DNA of 64,000 nucleotides from a candidate division TM6 bacterium GW2011_GWF2_32_72. Lineage in GTDB: Bacteria > Babelota > Babeliae > Babelales > GWF2-32-72. The notes below the pieces were generated by a model, which worked only from the letters and a program-made list of their open reading frames with translations, ran no database searches and was not told where the DNA came from. Shown one piece after another: positions 46,308-54,090 of the stretch. The translations under genes were made by a program, and so were the position numbers. The stretch spans positions 96,447-160,446 of the forward strand of contig LBON01000002.1 in the NCBI GenBank assembly GCA_000989525.1. Direction: 5' to 3'. Positions within the stretch are counted from its first letter, which is position 1. Every line of letters begins with the position of its first letter.

Positions 46308-47090
46308 TCAGTCAGAACATTTATCATCATTTAATAATCCAGGGAACTTTTGCTCTAATTCTTTAAAGAATTTAATCAATTTATTTTCACTTGTTATTCG
46401 TTTTTGATCATTTTTAGGATCAGATATTAAATTAAACATTATTAAATTAAACATGCTTTCTGCAAAATAAGAATTCAACAATACATTAAGCCCTTTATAA
46501 TCATCTTTCGTAGATAGTTGGGCACCATAAGATGCTAGTAATTCAGCTACCTCAAAATATTTAAAACAGACCTCTGCTAATAAATTTTCTGTCCCGCTTA
46601 TATTTTCTAATAAAAATTGTAATGCGTTTAAACCAAAATTATTAAGACGACTAACATCCGCCCCATTTTCTATGAAAAATTTAACAGCCTCAATATTAGC
46701 CACGCTTGCAGCAAGCATAAGACCATCAATCCCCACTTCCGGGGCTATTATATTAAGAGGATCCACACCATTCTTCTTAAACAACTCCAACAAAGATTTA
46801 TTACCAACCTTTGCTAAAATAAAAACAGGTGAATAATATTTACCATCATCAAAAATATTAATCGGTTGAGTAATATCAACACCACGTTTTATTAATTCAT
46901 CTACTGTTTTTTCAAAATCTTTTAAAAAAACAGCTAGACCTTCTCCATTATTTTGTTCTTTTAAGGAAGAAATTCCATGCGGCAAACTTAGCATCAACTG
47001 TTCAAACATTTTTTGTGGGTTATCAATTTGTGAACCAAAAGAAAAAAATGGTACAACACCAAAAACTAATAAAAAAACAAGCTTCTTCAT
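46308..47090 (-). CDS. Secreted ankyrin-repeat protein
   Basis: A 260-residue protein. The start at MKKLVFLLVFGVVPFFSFGS is supported by AAGGAG. A signal peptide covers residues 1-19. Ankyrin-type repeats lie at about residues 60-200 (PVFILAKVGNKSLLELFKKNG, DGLMLAASVANIEAVKFFI, FGLNALQFLLEN). The frame stops at TGA after DDKCSD, yet the same frame continues for 17 acidic or serine-rich codons (ending SGSSCSD) to TAA at 46254, suggesting a shortened tail. It resembles the next ankyrin gene in layout and leader. Possible host-interacting protein; not shown. Confidence 0.8.
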   Translation of the reverse strand: MKKLVFLLVFGVVPFFSFGSQIDNPQKMFEQLMLSLPHGISSLKEQNNGEGLAVFLKDFEKTVDELIKRGVDITQPINIFDDGKYYSPVFILAKVGNKSLLELFKKNGVDPLNIIAPEVGIDGLMLAASVANIEAVKFFIENGADVSRLNNFGLNALQFLLENISGTENLLAEVCFKYFEVAELLASYGAQLSTKDDYKGLNVLLNSYFAESMFNLIMFNLISDPKNDQKRITSENKLIKFFKELEQKFPGLLNDDKCSD

Positions 47091-47153
47091 AAAAAACTCC
47101 TTAAAAATATAAATTAAACAAAATTTAAGTTTAAACAATTCATACAATGTTTT

Positions 47154-47231
47154 CTAATATTTTTCAATTATATTAGCAAGTTCGATAAAATAACTCGGGT
47201 CTTGATTACCATTTAGACTCCAACAAGCACC
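47154..47231 (-). pseudogene. Remnant of the 3' end of an aminoglycoside-kinase gene
   Basis: The minus frame reads GACWSLNGNQDPSYFIELA and then NIIEKY and stop, nearly identical to the C terminus of the kinase gene at 49965-50837. The similarity continues through the noncoding bases up to the following gene, so the repeat pair is 47098-47231 and 49907-50040. Only the last 25 or so codons survive. Confidence 0.85.
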
Positions 47232-47400
47232 CAAATCGGAATACCATTAACCAAAACAACCCCCTGTTTAATCTGTATTGTATCGCCACTCAAAGCAAGT
47301 ATTCTAGATATCCATACTTTATTTCCTGAATAAATGAACCGTTAACCTGTACTTTGTATGTGCGCCTGACCAATATTTAACCATGGGTCATAGTATGTCC
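47232..47400 (-). pseudogene. Decayed signal-peptidase (S26) gene fragment
   Basis: One minus frame reads SGNKVWISRILALSGDTIQI and then KQGVVLVNGIPI, matching the 'KR-x-x-G-x-PGDTI-x-I-x-x-G-x-x-x-VNG' segment of S26 peptidases, although the catalytic lysine position reads SR. Upstream the similarity breaks into other frames (NGTYYDPWLNIGQ, TYKVQVNGSF), indicating frameshifts. It is fused directly to the kinase remnant. Not a copy of the intact lepB nearby, judging by sequence. Confidence 0.55.
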
Positions 47401-47446
47401 CATTTTACGACATTTTGCTAAAGCTTTGCTTTAACACCATGTCTAC

Positions 47447-47502
47447 TTAGTGAGACCAGAAAACCCCAGGTTTAAAAGCCTGGGGTTTTCTGGTCTCACT
47501 AA
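47447..47502. repeat. Perfect 24-bp inverted repeat with 8-base loop
   Basis: The arms TTAGTGAGACCAGAAAACCC-AGG-type and their exact complement are separated by TTTAAAAG. Each arm is 24 bases without mismatch. It lies among gene remnants rather than directly after an intact gene, and there is no T-run outside the stem, so it is not an ordinary terminator. Confidence 0.9.
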
Positions 47503-47589
47503 TAAATATAATAAACGGCTAACCATGATAAAACTCCTTTTTTAAAAGTTAAAATCTATAAAAAATGACAAGCTCTTTAAAATTTAAAT

Positions 47590-47640
47590 TAGATCAGGCA
47601 CTTAATTAAAGAATAAAATTAAATGCCTGACCTTATTTAT
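47590..47640. terminator. Weak terminator-like hairpin
   Basis: ATCAGGCAC-TTAATT and ATTAA-TGCCTGAC form an interrupted stem with an A-rich loop, just after the stop of the minus-strand ankyrin gene. U-runs are poor on both sides. Confidence 0.4.
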
Positions 47641-47657
47641 TTACAATTTTAAAAATT

Positions 47658-48524
47658 CTAGTTATCTGTATCTGAATCATCCGAGTTATCTGTATCTGAA
47701 TCATTCGAACCGAAATACATTTCAGTTGACTCCCCAAAGCCTAATATTTCTAGACCAAACGCCAATAATTCATTCCAAGGCTCAATTTCCCATCCCCTTC
47801 TTTTTGCAAATTCTTCAGCCAATGACATACAAATAGATTTTATATAATCGCATTTTTTCTTAATTAATGATTCTTCAAGTTCAATCGTGTTAAGGCTACA
47901 CTCAATTTTATACAAAGCTGCCAATGATGCAAGCCAGCAAAAATCATCTTGATTTTGTAATTTGGCACCATGGGATTTCAACAACTCAATAACTTCAAAA
48001 TCTTCTTTATCTATATGAGAACAAAACTGAACGTCCATACCAAAAAGTTTCTGTTCACTTTCATTACCATGCAACCCGCGATCTATTATTTTTTTAAAGT
48101 TAATTAGTAGGCCATGAAAAGCTTCATAAACTTGCTCATCATTAAAATATTCTACAAGAAATTTAGTTGTATCAAGATTTTTAGCACAAGCAGCAAACTC
48201 TAACGCCGTTTTTCCCGCCCAACCAACAAAAAGAAGATTTCCACCTTTTTCTTTAAATAACTGCAAAGAATCGCCGTCACCCTTTTCTGCTATAATAAAC
48301 AAAGGAGAAACTCTTCTGCAGCCAATCTTAATAGGCTTGGTAACATCAATACCGGAGTTCATAAGTTCTTTTAATCGAGCTATATCCAAATCATCCACTT
48401 TTTCAGATTTCTTCATTTTACACATCAATTTTTCAAACTCAGCCTGATTTTTTGAGCCTTCATCTGATGCCATAGAAAACAATGGAAAAAGAACAAATGT
48501 TAACAACAATAAATTTTTCTTCAT
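47658..48524 (-). CDS. Secreted ankyrin-repeat protein with acidic tail
   Basis: A 288-residue protein. The start at MKKNLLLLTFVLFPLFSMA is supported by GAGGTG five bases upstream. A signal peptide covers about 18 residues. Ankyrin-like repeats are seen at SPLFIIAEKGDGDSLQLF, KTALEFAACAKNLDTTKFLV and FEVIELLKSHGAKLQNQDD. The tail is NDSDTDNSDDSDTDN, made of a repeated SDTDN unit also visible as a DNA repeat. Layout and leader match the preceding ankyrin gene, suggesting a small paralogous family. Function unknown. Confidence 0.8.
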   Translation of the reverse strand: MKKNLLLLTFVLFPLFSMASDEGSKNQAEFEKLMCKMKKSEKVDDLDIARLKELMNSGIDVTKPIKIGCRRVSPLFIIAEKGDGDSLQLFKEKGGNLLFVGWAGKTALEFAACAKNLDTTKFLVEYFNDEQVYEAFHGLLINFKKIIDRGLHGNESEQKLFGMDVQFCSHIDKEDFEVIELLKSHGAKLQNQDDFCWLASLAALYKIECSLNTIELEESLIKKKCDYIKSICMSLAEEFAKRRGWEIEPWNELLAFGLEILGFGESTEMYFGSNDSDTDNSDDSDTDN

Positions 48525-48575
48525 AAAACACCTCAAAAATAATAATTTAACAATTTACTTTTTAGCATTCAAAAA

Positions 48576-48869
48576 TCATTCGTCGCCTGTTGCCCATTTA
48601 TATAAACCATAAGCCGCAAAACCCAATACGGCGGCGTCTGTGGTTAGACCAGAAGCATAGCCTAAATATAAAGCATTGGCATCACCTTGAGTAGTTCCTG
48701 GCGCACCAAGACTCATTGCCAGAGGAATAAAACCTAATACATTAATTCCTGGAATAACACCAATCACATAACCCGTGGAAAAAAGCCTTGAATAACGTGG
48801 AATGCGAGATGGCTCCTCACTAAATGTTAAAGAACAAGTCAATAATATGCAGAATAAAAGTTTTTTCAT
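48576..48869 (-). CDS. Small exported hydrophobic protein
   Basis: A 97-residue protein with a signal peptide (residues 1-17, LLFCILLTCSLTFS). The mature part is glycine- and alanine-rich, with two hydrophobic stretches (GYVIGVIPGINVLGFIPLA and TDAAVLGFAAYGLYKW) that may insert in a membrane as a hairpin. No family recognised. It lies between the ankyrin gene and the spectinomycin-kinase-like gene, 21 bases after the latter. Confidence 0.55.
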   Translation of the reverse strand: MKKLLFCILLTCSLTFSEEPSRIPRYSRLFSTGYVIGVIPGINVLGFIPLAMSLGAPGTTQGDANALYLGYASGLTTDAAVLGFAAYGLYKWATGDE

Positions 48870-48890
48870 AAAATCTTTTCATTAATTTAA

Positions 48891-49898
48891 TTATAGATCT
48901 GTATCCGTTTTGAATGCAATGTCTACTACGCCCCGAGATTCAAACATATCTATGAACTGTTTATACATTACTTCTCTATCCTCGCCGCCATCTGTTGTCA
49001 AAAGTAACTGCTGACTATAAAGAGCAATATCTTCCACAATTCGTTCATGCCGGTAATAGGCAAGAATTTCTCTATTAATCTCAGTTTTTTCATAACCTTT
49101 ATAGAAAAATTCTTCTTCGTGTGGATTATTCCAAACATTGGCAACGCCTCCACCAATAAACATGAGATCCCGCTCTTTGGAAGCCATGATAGGTTGGTCC
49201 CAATCTACTATATAGACAGACCCATCATTGGCTATTAATACATTGCCACCATGAATATCAGAATGACACAATACAAACTCTGGTGATTGTTTCTGGATCT
49301 TCTGTCCTAGTTGCTCAGCGCGATTTACCAAGCGTTGAATTATTTTTCTATGCTTTTTCATAAACGTTAATAACTTTACGGCTATCTCGTCAGCGACTAT
49401 TTGTTCAGCGTCAATATAGGTATAAATTGATCGGACAGCTTCCCGCCATTTTGTGGAATAAGACTCTCTCTTAATTTGGTCTTTGATTAATGGAGGTAAG
49501 GGAAATTCATGAACTTGTTTCAAGGCTTTGCCAAGAGTAATCCATTGATCGTTGGTTAGATCGCGGATAAAGCCGTCTTGTCCTTCGATAAATGGGTACA
49601 CAATGAGAGTAAAATCATCGATCTGGTGAGTTGGTTGACCATGATTTGTTTTGAGAGGGGAAATAATTTGTTGAATTCCAGCATCATGTAACAGTAGCTG
49701 TACGATCGTGCCGAGATCATTATGGTAACCACGTTTTAGCTTTACAAAATAAGATGACTGGTCGCATGTCTGAGCCTTGTATACCGACGCATCCATATCT
49801 GCACCTAAAGGAATGAATGTCAATTCAGCAACCTTAATTCCATAATCGGTATTTAGGGAATCAATAATGCGCTGGATTGAAAGAAATTGTTTTTTCAT
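48891..49898 (-). CDS. APH(9)-like (spectinomycin kinase-type) phosphotransferase
   Basis: A 335-residue cytosolic kinase-fold protein without leader. GADMDASVYKAQT, FVKLKRG (ATP-site lysine), the catalytic loop CHSDIHGGNVLIANDG and the metal-binding VDWDQPIMASKERDLMFIGGG follow in order, close to APH(9)-Ia-type enzymes. Its start region shows a higher G+C than its neighbours (24 of the first 60 window bases by hand count) and its codon use looks different, suggesting horizontal acquisition. Substrate, whether spectinomycin or another small molecule, is not proven. Confidence 0.88.
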   Translation of the reverse strand: MKKQFLSIQRIIDSLNTDYGIKVAELTFIPLGADMDASVYKAQTCDQSSYFVKLKRGYHNDLGTIVQLLLHDAGIQQIISPLKTNHGQPTHQIDDFTLIVYPFIEGQDGFIRDLTNDQWITLGKALKQVHEFPLPPLIKDQIKRESYSTKWREAVRSIYTYIDAEQIVADEIAVKLLTFMKKHRKIIQRLVNRAEQLGQKIQKQSPEFVLCHSDIHGGNVLIANDGSVYIVDWDQPIMASKERDLMFIGGGVANVWNNPHEEEFFYKGYEKTEINREILAYYRHERIVEDIALYSQQLLLTTDGGEDREVMYKQFIDMFESRGVVDIAFKTDTDL

Positions 49899-49964
49899 AA
49901 AATTCTCGTCTTAAAAAATATAAATTAAACAAAATTTGAATCTAAACAATTAACACAATATTTT

Positions 49965-50834
49965 CTAATGTTTTTCAATTATATTAGCAAGTTCGATAAA
50001 ATAACTCGGGTCTTGATTACCATCTAAACTCCAGCAAGCCCCCAGAATTGACTGAACATAAACCCATTGATAAATTCGCTGCGCATCAAAATTAAGATTT
50101 TTTGCAAAATACTCAATGCGCTTTTGAATTATTTGCAAAACATTTGGTGCTTCCAATAATTCAGGCATTGGATTTCTAATAAAAGCACCAACTTCATAAA
50201 CTGGCTCACCTACAATACCCTTTGGATCTATTGCAACCCATTCATTTTTTCCAGATGAAAGAATATTTTCATGATGTAGATCTCCATGAAGCAAAACCTG
50301 TTCTGCTGAAGTTGCAAGCAGATATTCACTCAGCTCACGGGCTTTTTTAAGATGATTCAAAGGAAGATTCCAATCCCTATTTAGAGCGACAAGCCAATCG
50401 GAAATATTTTTAAAATTTTTAAGATTCTCTCGCGATGCACTATGTAATTTACGAATTACCTTACATGTAATTTCAATGGATTCTTTTTCTTGCGCCGAAA
50501 ACATGGATTTTAGATCCTCCCCAGGAAGCAAACGTTCCAACAAAATGGCGCCCAATTCTAAATCGTAACCCAACAATTTTACAGAACCATGACCATCAAA
50601 ATGAATTAAAGCATTAATCTCTTGTTGCAATTCATTTTTATCACAGGCTAATTTTAAAATTATTGATGATCCATCCCTTTTTCCACCTAGAACATAGTTG
50701 TAAGAAAGATTCTCAAAAGGCTTAAGGTCGAATAAATTCCACTTAATTGCAGACTTTTTATAAAATTCAGGTAAATTATCAAGCCAGTTTTGCCCCCGCT
50801 GACCATACAAATCAATAATATTTTTTTTAAAACT
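49965..50834 (-). CDS. APH(6)/hydroxyurea-kinase-family phosphotransferase
   Basis: A kinase-fold protein of about 290 residues with start ATG at 50837 overlapping the stop of the DUF4143 ATPase gene by four bases, so translation is probably coupled. The pattern of the streptomycin 6-kinase/hydroxyurea kinase family is visible: SYNYVLGGKRDGSSIILKL, ILLERLLPGEDL, the catalytic HGDLHHENILSSG, and WVAIDPKGIVGEPVYEVGAF. Cytosolic, no leader. Its C-terminal codons and downstream bases are duplicated near 47.2 kb. The listed right end omits the three-base start overlap; the real substrate is unknown. Confidence 0.88.
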   Translation of the reverse strand, partial: SFKKNIIDLYGQRGQNWLDNLPEFYKKSAIKWNLFDLKPFENLSYNYVLGGKRDGSSIILKLACDKNELQQEINALIHFDGHGSVKLLGYDLELGAILLERLLPGEDLKSMFSAQEKESIEITCKVIRKLHSASRENLKNFKNISDWLVALNRDWNLPLNHLKKARELSEYLLATSAEQVLLHGDLHHENILSSGKNEWVAIDPKGIVGEPVYEVGAFIRNPMPELLEAPNVLQIIQKRIEYFAKNLNFDAQRIYQWVYVQSILGACWSLDGNQDPSYFIELANIIEKH

Positions 50835-52162
50835 CATTCAGGCTTTCCTTTAAATATTTTGGTAATTGCGGCAACAGCATAAAGAGGTAACGATTGAACA
50901 TTATTAAACTTTGAGTAATTTTGTGTGGAAAATCGATAACCATACGGACTTTTTAGATGACTATCTAAAAACATATGTAAACTTTTGAGCGTTGTTCCTG
51001 GTCCACTTTTAACTTCAATTGGAACAACATTTTCCCCTCTTTGAATAAGATAATCAATTTCTGCTGAACTACCAGGCACATTCCTTTGCCAATAATATAA
51101 ATGGCTTTTAGCATGAGGATTTGCATACGCTAAAAGCTCTTGACCAATTAACGCCTCCACAATTTCACCTTTATTGACAAATTGTTGCATTGGATTTAAA
51201 AACCAAGATTCAAGATCAAGACCCAATAGTGCTTGCCCCAACGAAACATCCAAAAATATTACTTTAAAGCATTGCGGATCAATATTTGCTCCCAACGGTA
51301 TTCCTTGGCCGGAACTATTAGTAACTTTATGCGCTATACCCGCGGTAACAAGTAGATCAAGGGCAGGAGAAAGTTCTCGCTTGCGATAATCACCTTCGAT
51401 GCTGCTAAACTTAAATTTTTTACCAAGTTGTTGCGGAATATTATTAAAAATAAGATCAACATATTTTATTTGATGTTTTTTTGCATATTTAACAAAATCT
51501 TGTTGATATGTATCAATCAATGAATGTTGCAAAGCAAAACATCTTGATGGATCATTTGTTTCGATCCAACATTTAACCACACCAGGCATACCACCAATTG
51601 CTATATATTCTCCCAAAATAGAAAGAATTTTATTATGAACAGGCTCTGAAATCGGCTCTTCTAATGTATGTGATAATATCTCCTGGGCAAGAATCTCATT
51701 TTTTGTATTTAACAAAAACTCAATAAAAGACATTGGATACACATACAAAGATTCCACTCTTCCAACAGGTATTCCAACTTGTTCAATAGCAAAATCAAGT
51801 AATGAACCAGCAGAAATAACATGTAGCTCTGGAATTTGTTCATAAAAATATCGCAAGGCAGTTATTGCATTTGGTGTTGTTTGAATTTCATCAATAAATA
51901 AAAGGGTTTTTCCTGGTAAAATTTGTTTTCCCGTGAATAAAGAAAGATCTCGCAAAATTCTATGCGCATCTAAATCTTTTTCAAATATTATTTGAGCCCC
52001 CCGCTCTGACTCCAAGTTTATCTCAACAAATGATGAAAACTGTTTTCCCAATTGTTGAGCTGCATATGTTTTTCCAACCTGACGAGCACCCCTTAAAAGT
52101 AATGGTTTTCGGAATTTAGCATCTTTCCAGGCTAAAAGTTCGGTATCTATAATTCGCTTCAT
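50834..52162 (-). CDS. AAA ATPase with C-terminal DUF4143
   Basis: A 442-residue protein. The N-terminal AAA_14 domain has Walker A LLRGARQVGKTYAAQQLG and Walker B LLFIDEIQTTPNAI; sensor-like VISAGSLLDFAI follows. The C-terminal DUF4143 part (about residues 225-400) contains the family's YYWQRNVPGSSAEIDYLIQ and VVPIEVKSG, a PD-(D/E)xK nuclease-like strand pattern (E, D and E-x-K visible). Such proteins are very common in mobile gene pools of bacteria and archaea, and their function is unclear. GCGAGGA precedes the ATG. Confidence 0.92.
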   Translation of the reverse strand: MKRIIDTELLAWKDAKFRKPLLLRGARQVGKTYAAQQLGKQFSSFVEINLESERGAQIIFEKDLDAHRILRDLSLFTGKQILPGKTLLFIDEIQTTPNAITALRYFYEQIPELHVISAGSLLDFAIEQVGIPVGRVESLYVYPMSFIEFLLNTKNEILAQEILSHTLEEPISEPVHNKILSILGEYIAIGGMPGVVKCWIETNDPSRCFALQHSLIDTYQQDFVKYAKKHQIKYVDLIFNNIPQQLGKKFKFSSIEGDYRKRELSPALDLLVTAGIAHKVTNSSGQGIPLGANIDPQCFKVIFLDVSLGQALLGLDLESWFLNPMQQFVNKGEIVEALIGQELLAYANPHAKSHLYYWQRNVPGSSAEIDYLIQRGENVVPIEVKSGPGTTLKSLHMFLDSHLKSPYGYRFSTQNYSKFNNVQSLPLYAVAAITKIFKGKPE

Positions 52163-52328
52163 TGTATCCTCGCTTTTTAAGCTATGGTTAAAAATAGGGG
52201 TTCTTTTTAAAAAAAATGGTCAAAATTAACGGTCGATTTATAAAAATATGGCTAAATTTTGGGAATTTTGCAATATTTTCAAATTTTAAACCTATTTTTC
52301 TCTATTCCACTATTTTACCGAACAGAGC
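52163..52328. other. Noncoding stretch upstream of the AAA/DUF4143 gene
   Basis: Together with the pentapeptide remnant this makes a gap of about 350 bases without an intact gene. It contains three loosely similar segments (ATGGTTAAAAAT, ATGGTCAAAATT, ATGGCTAAATTT) and a weak inverted pair AAAAATAGG/CCTATTTTT about 100 bases apart. No gene seen. Confidence 0.35.
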
Positions 52329-52511
52329 CTATCCTTTCCACCCGTCAATGATAATATCGAAAGAATTTAATAAATGCATAACTTCAGGGAAAGAAATTTT
52401 AGCCTTTTTGGCAGTATTGGTTTGAAGATTGATATTATAATTCTGCGCATCACAAAAATTTGATTTGCTAAGATTACATTCATGAAAAATTGAACCACGT
52501 AAATTAATTTT
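52329..52511 (-). pseudogene. 3' remnant of a pentapeptide-repeat protein gene
   Basis: Right after the NUDIX stop codon, and in the same frame, 60 codons read INLRGSIFHECNLSKSNFCD, then AQNYNINLQTN and AKKAKISFPEVMHLLNSFDI to a TAG. The x(L/F)xx pattern of pentapeptide repeats and the 'FS-x-PE-x-x-x-LL-x-SFDI' tail known from that family are clear. There is no start codon, so this is a truncated remnant joined to the NUDIX gene end. Confidence 0.75.
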
Positions 52512-52964
52512 TTAAAAATCAGTTACAGTCAAAGTTAAATATTCTGTCTTAATTTTATCAATTACAAGATCATTCCAATCAAGAGTTAACAAGTTTTTTG
52601 GATAAACAATTTCATTTTCAAGCTGTTCTTTATCATACCAATTAACTTCGATTATTCCTTCATCTTTAGCATCAGCTGTTTCTGTAAGCTGTCCGCTTTC
52701 AACTGAGCATAAAAACCATATTTTTAACATTCGCCACCTGCTGGAAAGTAAATCTTCAACAAAAAGCATTTTACCTGGCCTTACTTGCAACCCAGTTTCT
52801 TCTTTAACTTCTCGAATCAATGCTTGATAGAGATCTTCTTCAGGATTTACGCCACCACCAGGCCCAACTAAAAATGTACCACTATCTGAATTTTTATACC
52901 TAACTAGCAAAATTTTATTTTGATGCAAAATAATGCCGGAGGCAGCTAATCTAAATTTAATCAT
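52512..52964 (-). CDS. NUDIX hydrolase
   Basis: A 150-residue cytosolic pyrophosphohydrolase. The Nudix box is complete: GGGVNPEEDLYQALIREVKEETGLQ across two adjacent stretches (G-x5-E-x7-REVKEETG). The substrate cannot be deduced; nucleoside diphosphate derivatives are usual. Its ATG overlaps the stop of the upstream lipoprotein hydrolase gene by four bases. A decayed pentapeptide-repeat frame follows directly after its stop. Confidence 0.92.
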   Translation of the reverse strand: MIKFRLAASGIILHQNKILLVRYKNSDSGTFLVGPGGGVNPEEDLYQALIREVKEETGLQVRPGKMLFVEDLLSSRWRMLKIWFLCSVESGQLTETADAKDEGIIEVNWYDKEQLENEIVYPKNLLTLDWNDLVIDKIKTEYLTLTVTDF

Positions 52965-54001
52965 TTTTTATCCTTTATCAGAAAATCTTTAATCGCTGCA
53001 AAAAATTCTTCTGGTTGATCTCTAAACATCATATGCCCGCCCTTTTCAATAATTTTAATTTTGGCATTTGGATGATTTTTCTTCATAACTTCAGCTCTGT
53101 CAGGGTTCCACCATAATATATCCCACTTACCTTCCATAATTAAAGTTGGAATTTTAAAATCTTTAAATTTTCCTTCTAAATTTATTTTATCCATATCTGC
53201 ACGCATTGCTTTTTCAAAACCTGGTGCAGGACCCCATTCATAAAAAGCTTTTCTAATCAACTCATCTTTAGTTGGTTTGCAATAACTTTGACGCTTCCAA
53301 TCACCCGCAAGCTGTAAGTTGTAAATACATTGGGCCAAACTCATTTTGCCCTCCATGCATTTTTTTCTAATATTTTTGATCGCCTCTTCTTCTGCTTCAG
53401 AAATAAACATCCTGTCTCGCACAGGTTCCATTACATTGTCAAAAACACCTGATTGTGATGCAATCAAAATTAATCCTGCGACATGTTCCGGATAAGTTAG
53501 GACATAAAGTTGCGCTAAAAGCCCACCATATGACCAACCAAGAAGCGCCCACTTTTCAATCTTTAATTCTTTTCGTAAATCTTCCAAATCTTCAACAGCT
53601 TGTTTTATTGTATAAGTTTTGCCGCTGCCATCTTGACTTGATTTTCCAGTCCCACGTTGGTCGTAATAAATTATTTGTGCAATATCTTTTATTTGTGAAA
53701 AATACGGATGGAAACCATGATGAGTGCCTCCAGGACCGCCATTTATCAAAACTAAAGGAATTCCTTGACCTTCTTCTTCATAATAAAGTTTGCCATTTTT
53801 AATAGGAATAAATCCTTTTTTTAAATCTGGCATTTCATCACACAAAGGAGGCAGCGTAGGAATATCTAAAACCAACTCCTTAGGAACGTTCACAACTCTG
53901 TCAAAAATAGTTTCTCGCGCGGAATTTTTATGCAACCAGTCGCATCCCGGTAACGCCAATACCAACACAACAGTACTCAACATGAAATTTTTTATATTCA
54001 T
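52961..54001 (-). CDS. Proline iminopeptidase-like alpha/beta hydrolase, predicted lipoprotein
   Basis: A 346-residue protein. The leader ends in the lipobox LPGC (residues 17-20). The S33-type fold is clear: LVLINGGPGGTHHG (oxyanion HGGPG-like), YYDQRGTGKSS, nucleophile elbow LLGWSYGGLLAQ and the late histidine in EKGGHMMF. Proline iminopeptidases release N-terminal proline from peptides. A lipoprotein form would act in the envelope or be shed. It is coupled to the NUDIX gene downstream. Confidence 0.88.
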   Translation of the reverse strand: MNIKNFMLSTVVLVLALPGCDWLHKNSARETIFDRVVNVPKELVLDIPTLPPLCDEMPDLKKGFIPIKNGKLYYEEEGQGIPLVLINGGPGGTHHGFHPYFSQIKDIAQIIYYDQRGTGKSSQDGSGKTYTIKQAVEDLEDLRKELKIEKWALLGWSYGGLLAQLYVLTYPEHVAGLILIASQSGVFDNVMEPVRDRMFISEAEEEAIKNIRKKCMEGKMSLAQCIYNLQLAGDWKRQSYCKPTKDELIRKAFYEWGPAPGFEKAMRADMDKINLEGKFKDFKIPTLIMEGKWDILWWNPDRAEVMKKNHPNAKIKIIEKGGHMMFRDQPEEFFAAIKDFLIKDKK

Positions 54002-54090
54002 TTTAAAACCTATTCTATAAATTCAAAAAACAACCCATTTCTTGCGAAGATACAGATCCAATTTAAAGTAAGTTATTATTTAACATCCAA

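Larger units (their letters stand above)
47091..47657. other. Long intergenic region holding gene remnants
   Basis: This 567-base stretch holds the kinase remnant, the S26 remnant and the 24-bp hairpin listed separately. From 47503 to 47657 only A/T-rich sequence and a weak hairpin near 47590-47640 are seen. Confidence 0.7.

Noticed and set aside
52216-52425. A 69-codon plus-strand frame between the ATPase and NUDIX genes
   Set aside because: Part of it is antisense to the pentapeptide remnant, and the rest shows no coding signal.
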